Shown here piece by piece: positions 1-7,546 of a DNA stretch of 9,154 nucleotides; position 1 is the first letter of the stretch; every line of letters begins with the position of its first letter. This DNA comes from Bacteroidales bacterium (lineage in GTDB: Bacteria > Bacteroidota > Bacteroidia > Bacteroidales > P3): contig DUQY01000194.1 in NCBI GenBank assembly GCA_012837565.1, positions 1-9,154 of the forward strand, written 5' to 3'. Below the pieces are notes generated by a model. It searched no databases. It was not told the origin of the DNA and was given only the letters and a program-made list of their open reading frames with translations. The translations under genes and the position numbers were made by a program.

Positions 1-116
1 AATTGTCCAACCATAATAGCATCTACCATTTGTGTAAATGATTGTCCAACAGAAGATAATATTATAGGTAGAGCAAGATTGAAATTAGATCTATAATAAG
101 ATTTATCTAAAAGCAT
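1..116 (-). CDS. MATE family efflux transporter, N-terminal fragment (cut by window edge)
   Basis: Reading the minus strand from the ATG at 116-114 gives 38 complete codons before the window ends. The peptide starts MLLDKSYYRSNFNLALP and continues with PIILSSVGQSF then TQMVDAIMVGQ. A short cytoplasmic head followed by an 'ALP' motif and a first membrane helix ending in a 'VD.IMVGQ' segment is the usual start of MATE (NorM/DinF-type) exporters, which use Na+ or H+ gradients to expel drugs and metabolites across the inner membrane. Full members run about 440-460 residues, so less than a tenth is visible and the substrate cannot be guessed. The start is supported by a Bacteroidota -7 box 17 nt upstream. 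It is transcribed divergently from guaA. The family call rests on a short segment but a characteristic one. Confidence 0.8.
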   Translation of the reverse strand, partial: MLLDKSYYRSNFNLALPIILSSVGQSFTQMVDAIMVGQ

Positions 117-132
117 GTTCTTTTATTTTTTG

Positions 133-162
133 CAAAGATAGGCAGTATTCTTTTGTGGTAAA
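133..162 (-). promoter_or_regulatory. Bacteroidota-type promoter for the MATE gene
   Basis: On the minus strand, TATCTTTG (140 to 133) matches the -7 consensus TAnnTTTG at every fixed position. Eighteen nucleotides upstream is TTTA (162 to 159), a 3-of-4 match to the -33 TTTG. Transcription would start near 127, leaving a leader of only about ten nucleotides before the ATG at 116. The elements interleave with those of the guaA promoter on the other strand. Confidence 0.65.
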
Positions 163-181
163 GGATTTTTTTGTACTTTTG
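152..181 (+). promoter_or_regulatory. Bacteroidota-type promoter for guaA and the downstream cluster
   Basis: TTTG at 152-155 and TACTTTTG at 174-181 match the -33 TTTG and -7 TAnnTTTG consensus of the Bacteroidota primary sigma factor exactly, with an 18-nt spacer. Transcription should start about 5-7 nt downstream, near 186-188, giving a leader of roughly 23-25 nt. That leaves no room for a purine riboswitch ahead of guaA. The leader is AT-rich without a Shine-Dalgarno sequence, as is normal in this phylum. No other matching promoter was seen in the short gaps downstream, so this is the likely promoter for the genes through comEC. Confidence 0.8.
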
Positions 182-210
182 AAGATTAATATTACCTATA
201 ACGTATATAT

Positions 211-1737
211 ATGCAAACAATTTTAATTCTTGATTTTGGTTCTCAATATACCCAGCTAATAGCCCGCAAGGTTAGAGAGCTTAATGTTTATTGTGAGATA
301 CATCCTTATAATAAGATACCTAGCATAACTTCAGAAATAAAGGGAGTTATACTTTCAGGTAGTCCTTTTAGTAGTAGAGATGAAAATTCTCCTAAACCTG
401 ATTTATCATCTTTTAAAGGCAAATTGCCTCTTCTTGGAGTTTGCTACGGAGCTCATTATATGGCTCATATTGGAGGGGGAGCAATCCTTCCTTCTGAAAT
501 AAGAGAATATGGAAGAGCAAATTTAAATAGTATTGATAAGGATTCGAAACTTCTTAAAGGTATATCTGCTGGCTCACAAGTGTGGATGTCTCATGGAGAT
601 ACAATTTTAGATCTCCCATCTAATTTTAAAGTAATTTGCTCAACCGATAATGTTGTTAATGCAGGTTATAAAATTGATGAGGAAGAAACTTACGCAATAC
701 AATTTCATCCAGAGGTAACGCATTCTCTTGATGGATTAAAATTATTAAAGAATTTCGTTGTTGATATTTGTGGTTGTTCTCAAAATTGGACACCAGATAG
801 CTTCGTAGAAACCACAATCCGCAACCTTAAGCAAGAGCTCGGGGACGATAAAGTAGTTTTAGGCCTATCAGGTGGAGTTGATAGTTCAGTTGCAGCAATC
901 CTTCTTCATAGAGCAATAGGGAAAAACCTAAATTGTATTTTTGTAGATAATGGACTTTTGAGAAAGAATGAATTTGAAAATGTTCTTGAGTCATATAAGG
1001 GTTTAGGACTAAATGTTATTGGAGTCAATGCAAGGCAATTGTTTTATGATGCTTTGAAAGGTATTTCTGATCCTGAGAAAAAACGTAAGGCAATAGGAAA
1101 AACCTTTATTGATGTCTTTGATGCAGAGGCTACAAAAATTAAAGATGTTAAGTGGTTAGCTCAAGGAACAATATATCCTGATATTATTGAATCGGTATCG
1201 GTTAAAGGACCTTCTGCAACAATTAAATCTCATCATAATGTTGGTGGTTTGCCCGATTATATGAAGTTAAAGATTGTTGAACCACTAAAGACCCTTTTTA
1301 AGGATGAGGTTAGAAGAGTGGGGCGTTCAATGGATATAAAACAAGAACTATTAGGTCGTCATCCTTTCCCTGGTCCAGGTTTAGCAATTAGAATATTATC
1401 TGATATAACAGAAGAAAAAGTAAGAATACTACAAGAGGTTGATAATATATTTATTCAAGGTCTTAAGGATAGTAACTTATACGATAAGGTTTGGCAAGCA
1501 GGAGCAATGCTTCTTCCTGTTCAATCGGTTGGAGTTATGGGAGATGAAAGAACTTATGAAAATGTTGTAGCGCTAAGAGCTGTTGAGAGCAATGATGGAA
1601 TGACAGCCGATTGGTCGCATCTCCCTTATGAGTTCTTAGCAGATATATCAAATGCAATTATTAATAAAGTTAAGGGAGTTAACAGAGTGGTTTATGATAT
1701 ATCATCAAAGCCACCAGCAACAATAGAATGGGAATAA
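211..1737 (+). CDS. guaA: GMP synthase (glutamine-hydrolysing)
   Basis: Converts XMP to GMP using ATP and ammonia released from glutamine, the last step of guanine nucleotide synthesis in the cytoplasm. The 508 residues match the family's normal length. The class I glutamine amidotransferase half (about 1-190) shows the nucleophile Cys78 in GVCYG, the MSHGD motif at 126-130, and the catalytic His166/Glu168 in FHPE. The ATP-pyrophosphatase half carries the PP-loop SGGVDSS at 220-226, FVDNGLLRKNE at 244-254, GTIYPDIIES at 319-328 and KSHHNVGGLP at 339-348. The C-terminal dimerisation domain begins at RHPFPGPGLAIR (383-394) and ends in the signature PPATIEWE. All main catalytic motifs are intact. 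One oddity is His82, where the amidotransferase motif CxGxQ normally has Gln. The ATG at 211 follows a clear promoter, and the next gene starts 19 nt after the stop. Confidence 0.97.
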   Translation: MQTILILDFGSQYTQLIARKVRELNVYCEIHPYNKIPSITSEIKGVILSGSPFSSRDENSPKPDLSSFKGKLPLLGVCYGAHYMAHIGGGAILPSEIREYGRANLNSIDKDSKLLKGISAGSQVWMSHGDTILDLPSNFKVICSTDNVVNAGYKIDEEETYAIQFHPEVTHSLDGLKLLKNFVVDICGCSQNWTPDSFVETTIRNLKQELGDDKVVLGLSGGVDSSVAAILLHRAIGKNLNCIFVDNGLLRKNEFENVLESYKGLGLNVIGVNARQLFYDALKGISDPEKKRKAIGKTFIDVFDAEATKIKDVKWLAQGTIYPDIIESVSVKGPSATIKSHHNVGGLPDYMKLKIVEPLKTLFKDEVRRVGRSMDIKQELLGRHPFPGPGLAIRILSDITEEKVRILQEVDNIFIQGLKDSNLYDKVWQAGAMLLPVQSVGVMGDERTYENVVALRAVESNDGMTADWSHLPYEFLADISNAIINKVKGVNRVVYDISSKPPATIEWE

Positions 1738-1756
1738 TCTTCAAAACAAATTAGCT

Positions 1757-2980
1757 ATGAATCGTTTTTTTTGTTATCTATTAATAAGTTTTATCTCTTT
1801 TGCTTTCGTAGGCAATACCTATGCAAAAGAAGTTAAGGGTGACATATATCCAGATAAAACACTAACTCTTTATAAGAAGAAAGCTATAAATATTGCAATG
1901 TTTTTGCCTTTGGCTTATGATAAAATAGAAGAACTAGATTTCACAAAATTCAATATTGAAGAAAAGAAAAGGATTAAATATCGTTGCTTTGAATATATAA
2001 CTTTTTATGAAGGAGCAAGGATAGCATTAGAAAAACTGGAAGCCGAGGGTTATGCTGTTTCTCTCTATGTTTATGACGTAGGAGAGGATGATATAAATCA
2101 AATGAAAACCCTCTTGGCTCAACCTGAACTAAAAAAAATGGATTTGATTATTCCTTTGGTTTTTCAACAATCCTTTGCCTTAGTTAGTGAGTTTTCAAAT
2201 GCTAATAAGATTCCTATTATAAACCCAATGAGTTCTAACTATTCAGTAATTGAGAACAACCCTTATACTTTTAAAATTCAACCCTCAGATATTGCAGATG
2301 TTGAAACAATACTAAGATATATTAAGAATAACTTCCCTAACCCCAATATAACGTTGGTTTTTACTCCAAATGAAAAGAATATTGTTGAGATGTATCAAAA
2401 AGGTATTGAAAAGGAAGGTTGGCCTTGGCTGGGTCTTGATTATAATAAATATGCAAGAAGGTTATTTGAAAAAGTAGATTTAAGTAAGGATAATATATTT
2501 ATTTCAGTTGTGGATAAAGGAAACTACAAATTGAATGAGGCTTATGCTAATACAATTCTTTCTCAGCTTAATAATAAAAGGAACCTTCCAGAGGTTAATC
2601 TAATTGCTCAATATAGCTGGTTAGACTTTCCCTCAATTGACTTATCTCTAATTCAAAAGCATAATTTTCATTTCACATTAAGTTATCTCAATGACTATAC
2701 CAATGCTAATTTTGCAGACTTTGTGAAAGATTATAGGCATCATTTCCACCAAGAGCCCGATAAAATATATGCAGCATTGGGGTATGATATAATGATGTTT
2801 TTTGTTCCTGCATTAAGTCAAAAAGGAAAGAAATTTATAGATGAACCAAATGTTGACAGGTCGAAGTTTATGATTAATTCCTTTTTATTTGATAGGGATG
2901 ACGCAAAGAATGGTTGGCAAAACAGAAGAACAGTGGTTTATAAAATTAATGATTACAAAATAATATCGGTGGGAAGATAA
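1757..2980 (+). CDS. Secreted type 1 periplasmic-binding-fold protein (ABC substrate-binding/receptor-like)
   Basis: A 407-residue exported protein. Residues 1-23 form a signal peptide with a clean signal peptidase I site (TYA|KE), and there is no lipobox Cys at the cleavage site. The mature part reads like a type 1 periplasmic-binding fold: first strand INIAMFLPL at 44-52, FYEGARIALEKLEAEG at 83-98, a hinge-type segment IPIINPMSSNYSVI at 152-165 followed by YTFKIQPSD at 170-178, and a GYD motif at 342-344. The fold belongs to the branched-chain amino acid/leucine-binding (Peripla_BP_6) group. Bacteroidota commonly encode such proteins with N-terminal LysM domains, and I recall them beside guaA, but no LysM is visible here. 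No ABC permease or ATPase genes are nearby, so a sensing or cell-wall role is as possible as transport. The ligand is unknown. The gene sits 19 nt after guaA and 13 nt before the next gene. Confidence 0.75.
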   Translation: MNRFFCYLLISFISFAFVGNTYAKEVKGDIYPDKTLTLYKKKAINIAMFLPLAYDKIEELDFTKFNIEEKKRIKYRCFEYITFYEGARIALEKLEAEGYAVSLYVYDVGEDDINQMKTLLAQPELKKMDLIIPLVFQQSFALVSEFSNANKIPIINPMSSNYSVIENNPYTFKIQPSDIADVETILRYIKNNFPNPNITLVFTPNEKNIVEMYQKGIEKEGWPWLGLDYNKYARRLFEKVDLSKDNIFISVVDKGNYKLNEAYANTILSQLNNKRNLPEVNLIAQYSWLDFPSIDLSLIQKHNFHFTLSYLNDYTNANFADFVKDYRHHFHQEPDKIYAALGYDIMMFFVPALSQKGKKFIDEPNVDRSKFMINSFLFDRDDAKNGWQNRRTVVYKINDYKIISVGR

Positions 2981-2993
2981 TTATATATTTACG

Positions 2994-5630
2994 ATGAAAA
3001 AACTCAGCTTAACACTTTACCTGCTTTTTAGTTTATTAACTCTTTTCACCTATTCTCAATCATCTGATGTGAATATTGAAACCCATTATGAGGGAAACCT
3101 TAAAGCTAATGGGCGATTGATTGTTTCGTTTAGCTCAAAAAAACAAGAAAACATTATTTTCAATTCCACAATATCTTCAAAAGGTTCAAAACAATTATAT
3201 TCTCTTCGCTTACAATATAGCTTAGATAAAGAAAAATGGACAGATGTTTTAGATACAAGAGCAAAGGTTATTGAATTTGTTTCAGCAAGAAAGATTAAAA
3301 CAAGTTCATTTAAAGTTAATTTGCCTGAGGCTTGTGAGAATAAAGACTCTGTTTGGGTGTCATGGAGGTCAACAAGGCATAGAGGATCAGGTCGCTATCC
3401 AGACTTAAACATTAGAAACATTAGTGTTAGTTCAGACTATGATAAATATCTTGGAAAGAAACCAGAGATACATGTTAGATTAAGAAACCAAGAAAATAAC
3501 GTAACTAAGATAGATAATCTAGTATATAATCACACTCCAATTCCTTATACATATCCACAATCTAAAAGGTTAGTTATTAGTGGTAATTATTTAAGAGACA
3601 ATGTTAAAATTACAATAACAGGAGAAGACGATAAGTTTTTCAAAACCGATATAAGCAAGTTGAAGATTGACTCCGCTGGATTTGGGATTGTAGAAATCAT
3701 TTATGCACCATTAAAGGTTGGCTCACACACAGCAAGTCTTAACCTAACAACAAAAAAGCTAAGCAAACCAGTGAAAATTAACTTGGTTGGTTCTTCTGCT
3801 AAGACTGTTGATTTAAATAGTAATTTATTGGATGAAAGAACCAAACAAGTTATTGACAAGACCATATACCGAATACCAGTCTTTTCTGAAATGGATTATC
3901 AATTTAAGTTTGACTATTTAGCTGATGAGTTCAAGGGGAAAGATATAACCATAACTTATAAATGGTATAGAGATATTGAGCTATTATTTGAAATGGAGGA
4001 CAGAATTGTTTGTGGAAAGAAAAATGAAGATAAAGACAATCCGCATACCACTTATTGCACTCCAATAACATCAGCTAAAACATCAAATTTCCTTCAAATA
4101 GAGTTCAGCACCTCAGGCAATAAATTAAATATAAGCAATCTATATTTTGGCTCACCTACTCTTAAACGTTCAATTGCTTCAGGGCTTTGGTCAGATGAAA
4201 ACATTTGGGAGCCAAAAGGAGTTCCTGTTATGGAGGACTTTGTTTCAATATCCCCAAAGAACAAAATAAGAGTTGATGATGATGTTGTTTGTTCAATGCT
4301 GGTATTAGGTGATAGCTCAAATGTTATAATTGATGCAGGAAAGATGTTCTATATTTCTGGAGACATAATGTATTCAAGAGGATCTTGGGTTGTTGTTCAT
4401 CAAGACCTTGTTCCAAAAAGATGGAACTACATCTCATCACCTGTAAATGATTCGAAGGCATTAATCTATTCTATGCGTAAGGACGGGAATGAGACATGGC
4501 TAATGGAGTATAACACAGGAGTAAAGAGCAAATTAAAAGATTATTGGAGTGAATATATTGTTGACCCAAACCATAGATTAATCCCTGGAAGAGGATATGC
4601 TGTTTATACGAATGACAAATTAGATGTTATTTATGAAGGAATACTTTGCGACAGTAGGGTAAACTATGAACTAGACTATACAGAAAAAGACAGTTGGAAC
4701 TTAGTGGGTAATCCATTTACTGCTCCTCTAAGTTCAAAGAAGATATTTGAAGATATAGACCAAAAGATTCAAGGTAATGCAATCTTTGTTCTCGATAGAG
4801 AGAATGGAGTTTATAACCCAATCATTATAGACGGTAAAGAAGAAGTTGTTTTACCCTCAATGCAAGGTTTTTTTGTAGAAAGCCTTAGAGAAAACACAGA
4901 AATATCTTTCCAGAGAAAGCACCAATATATTCCAAAGTCAGCATCCTATCACTGGTCTAACCATAACTACTTAACCTTCTCCATAAACAAAGGCTCAAAA
5001 AGTGAATATATACTTATGGGAATGGATGATAATTCAAAATATGGCTTTGATAAATATGATGCTCACAAACTTTTTGGAAATTCTGATGAAATGCCAGAAA
5101 TATACTTTAAAGTCGATAATCAAGAGATGGCTGTTAATGTTTTCCCTTCCTATCCTGCATGTTTCGATATCGGTTATTATATTGGTAAAGAGGCATATCT
5201 TAGCCTTGTCTTAGGCAATTTATCTATTTTGCCAATGGGAGTTACCTTGTTTTTAGAGGATAGATACGATAATAGGTTCTATAATCTTTGCTCCCAATCA
5301 GAAATTAATTTTAATGCCGTAAAAGGAACAACCGAAGATCGTTTTAGAGTTCATATTCTTAAATCTCTTGAAGGTGTATTTGAAAATGATGAGCTAAGTG
5401 ATATTTATATATGGTCAGACAAATCGAAAATAATGGTTTACGACGGGGAGGAAAACTTCCACACAATACAATCAATTAGGGTTTGGGATAAACGCAGAAA
5501 TAATATAATAGAGCAGGATTATAAAGATGGAGTATTTATTTTAAATCATATATTCCCAAAAGAAAGTTATTTAGTAGATATATTAATAGATGATGTTTGG
5601 ATTGAAAATATTCCGGTTGAAGTTAAGTAG
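2994..5630 (+). CDS. Large secreted multidomain protein with type IX secretion-like C-terminal tail
   Basis: An 878-residue protein with a signal peptide at 1-21 (TYS|Q). Visible modules, in order: a beta-rich region at about 25-150; a beta-sandwich-like segment at about 155-268 (IVEIIYAPLKVGSHTASLNL, ending KINLVGSS) resembling modules common in Bacteroidota surface proteins; a segment starting ASGLWSDENIWEPKGVP (395-411) that resembles the 'SG.W.D..TW..G..P' start of G8-like/beta-helix modules; and a block at about 470-640 (RWNYISSPV, GRGYAVYT, WNLVGNPFTAPLS, MQGFFVES) typical of the region before the sorting tail in type IX cargo. The last 75-80 residues alternate strands like a type A sorting domain (IRVWDKRRNNIIEQ, ESYLVDILIDD, final VEVK), but the usual Gly of 'GxY' is lost. 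I infer it reaches the cell surface. No catalytic motif is visible and its function is unknown. It lies 13 nt after the previous gene and overlaps the next by 41 nt. Confidence 0.72.
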   Translation: MKKLSLTLYLLFSLLTLFTYSQSSDVNIETHYEGNLKANGRLIVSFSSKKQENIIFNSTISSKGSKQLYSLRLQYSLDKEKWTDVLDTRAKVIEFVSARKIKTSSFKVNLPEACENKDSVWVSWRSTRHRGSGRYPDLNIRNISVSSDYDKYLGKKPEIHVRLRNQENNVTKIDNLVYNHTPIPYTYPQSKRLVISGNYLRDNVKITITGEDDKFFKTDISKLKIDSAGFGIVEIIYAPLKVGSHTASLNLTTKKLSKPVKINLVGSSAKTVDLNSNLLDERTKQVIDKTIYRIPVFSEMDYQFKFDYLADEFKGKDITITYKWYRDIELLFEMEDRIVCGKKNEDKDNPHTTYCTPITSAKTSNFLQIEFSTSGNKLNISNLYFGSPTLKRSIASGLWSDENIWEPKGVPVMEDFVSISPKNKIRVDDDVVCSMLVLGDSSNVIIDAGKMFYISGDIMYSRGSWVVVHQDLVPKRWNYISSPVNDSKALIYSMRKDGNETWLMEYNTGVKSKLKDYWSEYIVDPNHRLIPGRGYAVYTNDKLDVIYEGILCDSRVNYELDYTEKDSWNLVGNPFTAPLSSKKIFEDIDQKIQGNAIFVLDRENGVYNPIIIDGKEEVVLPSMQGFFVESLRENTEISFQRKHQYIPKSASYHWSNHNYLTFSINKGSKSEYILMGMDDNSKYGFDKYDAHKLFGNSDEMPEIYFKVDNQEMAVNVFPSYPACFDIGYYIGKEAYLSLVLGNLSILPMGVTLFLEDRYDNRFYNLCSQSEINFNAVKGTTEDRFRVHILKSLEGVFENDELSDIYIWSDKSKIMVYDGEENFHTIQSIRVWDKRRNNIIEQDYKDGVFILNHIFPKESYLVDILIDDVWIENIPVEVK

Positions 5631-7539
5631 TTTATTGCTATTCTTACTTCTTTTAATTTCTCAAGTTTCGTTTTCGCAGACTGAGGTTGCTAATGCATTG
5701 AAAGAAGCTTATAATACAAAGACTATAGATGCCCTTAATAAATTCATTCAAACCTACCCAAATGAAACCCTCTATGTTGATGAAGCCCTTAGAATAATAG
5801 ATCAAATTGCTTTTGAAATTGTTAGCCAAACAAATACCATTGAGGCATACGAGGAATATATTGAGAAATATCCCAATTCAGTTCAAGTAATTAAAGCCAA
5901 GCAATGGATAGAGCATAATTCCAAAAGGATAAGGCAAGAAAAAGAGGAAAGTGATTACGATAATGCAAAGCAGATAAACACAATTGAGTCGTTTACAGAG
6001 TTTGTTGATAAGTATCCAAAGTCAAAATACTATAACTACGCTAAGGAAAACATCTACAAGTTCCAATATGAACAAAACATTTCAACCTTTTCAGTTGAGG
6101 AACTAATTCGTTTTCTCACTAAATATCCTCAAAACCCCAATAATCCTAAGCTTTTCGACACACTCCAAGTCCAAACCCTTAGGTATTTATCCTATGATGG
6201 ATTCAAGTTTATTTCAAATAATACATTATTCAATATAGATATAGAAGACTTTCAAAATAAATTTGCTTTCTCCTATACTCAAAGTGGAGATAATAAGGTT
6301 TTTGAAAAACTATTTAAAGACTTTCCTCACCTAAAATCCAATACCAAACTATACCGTACCTATCAAGACGCAGTAGCAATTGAAACCCTGCTCAAACTCC
6401 CAAGCATAGATAATAAAACCTATAGCTCCAATAGGCAATACTTCACAAGCATTAAGAATGATAAATCTCTTGACTTAATAAAGAAATACATTAAGCCATT
6501 TATTGACCAAAAGAAAATATCAAACATAAATAAGGCTTTAGAGACAGTTGAAGATGATTTTAGGGTCAAGCAATTCCAACAAACGATATTTCAAAATCCA
6601 CCACCACTGCCTCATGATAAAAACATATCTTTCAGCAAGGATAGCAATATTAAATTAATTGTAGAGACAGCGCCAAGTGGTTATGGAAAGAATGATATCT
6701 ATGTTTCATTAAGAAAAGACGGTCAATGGCAAAGACCATTCATCCTTCCAAGGCCAATAAACTCCATATACAACGAAACAAGTCCTATTATTAATAATGA
6801 AGGAGATGTTTTGTATTTCTACTCCGAAAACGGGATGAACCACCAAGAGCTTGACCTATATATAAGTTTTCGAGCAGATAAAAACTCTTGGAACGATTGG
6901 TCTATCCCTCTAAAAGTTAATACAATTGATACTAAGAATGCCAAAAAGAACTTTGAGAGAGGTTATGTTCTAAATCAAAACTCAAAACCAATGGAAGCCT
7001 TAGTATATATTGAGGATGAGAAAACAGGAGAAAGATTATTTGTCAGCCAAACCAATCCAAAAACAGGCTATTTCGCCATCCCAAAACAATCCAAACCAAT
7101 AAATTTAATAAGCATAAACAAAGGCTATATATCCAAATACTATAGTCCAAACAAGGACTTAATTATCAAACAAGACTTAATTGATGACCTTTATTCTAAA
7201 AGGATGATTCTAACAATTGAATCAATTTTCCCAGATGAAGCTCCAGATAAACTAAACGTAATAGCATCAAATTATTTGAATTATTTGGCAAAGAGCTTAG
7301 AGGATTCAAAATATGTTATCACAATATCGGTTCATACCCAAAAGGGATATAAAACAATGACAGAGGAAGAACTCTCTTGGCATCAGGCAACATTAATTAA
7401 GGATAAGTTAATTGAATCAGGCATAAGTTTTCAAAATGTTATTGCAGCAGGATATGGCAACAACAATCCATTAATAGGTTGGGAAACAAAGCCAAGAATA
7501 GAGATAGGATTTATGATTATAGGTAGTCAAGAAGACTAA
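5590..7539 (+). CDS. PorE-like envelope protein: TPR-like repeats, PD40 propeller fragment, CarboxypepD_reg, degenerate OmpA domain
   Basis: A 649-residue exported protein. A basic start and a hydrophobic stretch at about 14-29 end in VSFS|Q, with no lipobox Cys. Residues 40-250 contain TPR/BamD-like helical repeats, each closing in a YP motif (TYP 55-57, KYP 93-95, KYP 141-143, KYP 178-180, weaker DFP 244-246). A PD40/WD40-like stretch follows at 350-445 (NDIYVSLRKDGQW, SPIINNEGDVLYFYSENG, ELDLYISFR). Next is a carboxypeptidase-regulatory-like domain at about 457-530, then an OmpA-like C-terminus at about 538-645 (LIKDKLIESGI, GYGNNNP, PRIEIG). This order matches PorE, which tethers the type IX secretion machine to peptidoglycan. 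However, the Asp and Arg of OmpA domains that grip diaminopimelate appear as Gln584 and Gln599. Function is inferred from architecture only. The ATG at 5590 (or 5593) is chosen because it supplies the signal peptide's Lys/Arg region and overlaps the upstream gene. Confidence 0.72.
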   Translation: MMFGLKIFRLKLSSLLLFLLLLISQVSFSQTEVANALKEAYNTKTIDALNKFIQTYPNETLYVDEALRIIDQIAFEIVSQTNTIEAYEEYIEKYPNSVQVIKAKQWIEHNSKRIRQEKEESDYDNAKQINTIESFTEFVDKYPKSKYYNYAKENIYKFQYEQNISTFSVEELIRFLTKYPQNPNNPKLFDTLQVQTLRYLSYDGFKFISNNTLFNIDIEDFQNKFAFSYTQSGDNKVFEKLFKDFPHLKSNTKLYRTYQDAVAIETLLKLPSIDNKTYSSNRQYFTSIKNDKSLDLIKKYIKPFIDQKKISNINKALETVEDDFRVKQFQQTIFQNPPPLPHDKNISFSKDSNIKLIVETAPSGYGKNDIYVSLRKDGQWQRPFILPRPINSIYNETSPIINNEGDVLYFYSENGMNHQELDLYISFRADKNSWNDWSIPLKVNTIDTKNAKKNFERGYVLNQNSKPMEALVYIEDEKTGERLFVSQTNPKTGYFAIPKQSKPINLISINKGYISKYYSPNKDLIIKQDLIDDLYSKRMILTIESIFPDEAPDKLNVIASNYLNYLAKSLEDSKYVITISVHTQKGYKTMTEEELSWHQATLIKDKLIESGISFQNVIAAGYGNNNPLIGWETKPRIEIGFMIIGSQED

Positions 7540-7546
7540 AAGCCTT

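Noticed and set aside
182..210. Possible purine riboswitch upstream of guaA
   Set aside because: The predicted leader is only about 25 nt, far too short for a guanine riboswitch aptamer.
2981..2993. Possible internal promoter (TATATTTA) just before the large secreted protein gene
   Set aside because: The last base of the -7 box is wrong, no -33 box lies at the right distance, and transcription would start at or inside the coding region.
5002..5214. A 70-residue plus-strand ORF inside the large secreted protein gene
   Set aside because: It is a frame-shifted shadow of a well-supported gene with recognisable modules across the same stretch; it has no promoter or recognisable motif of its own.
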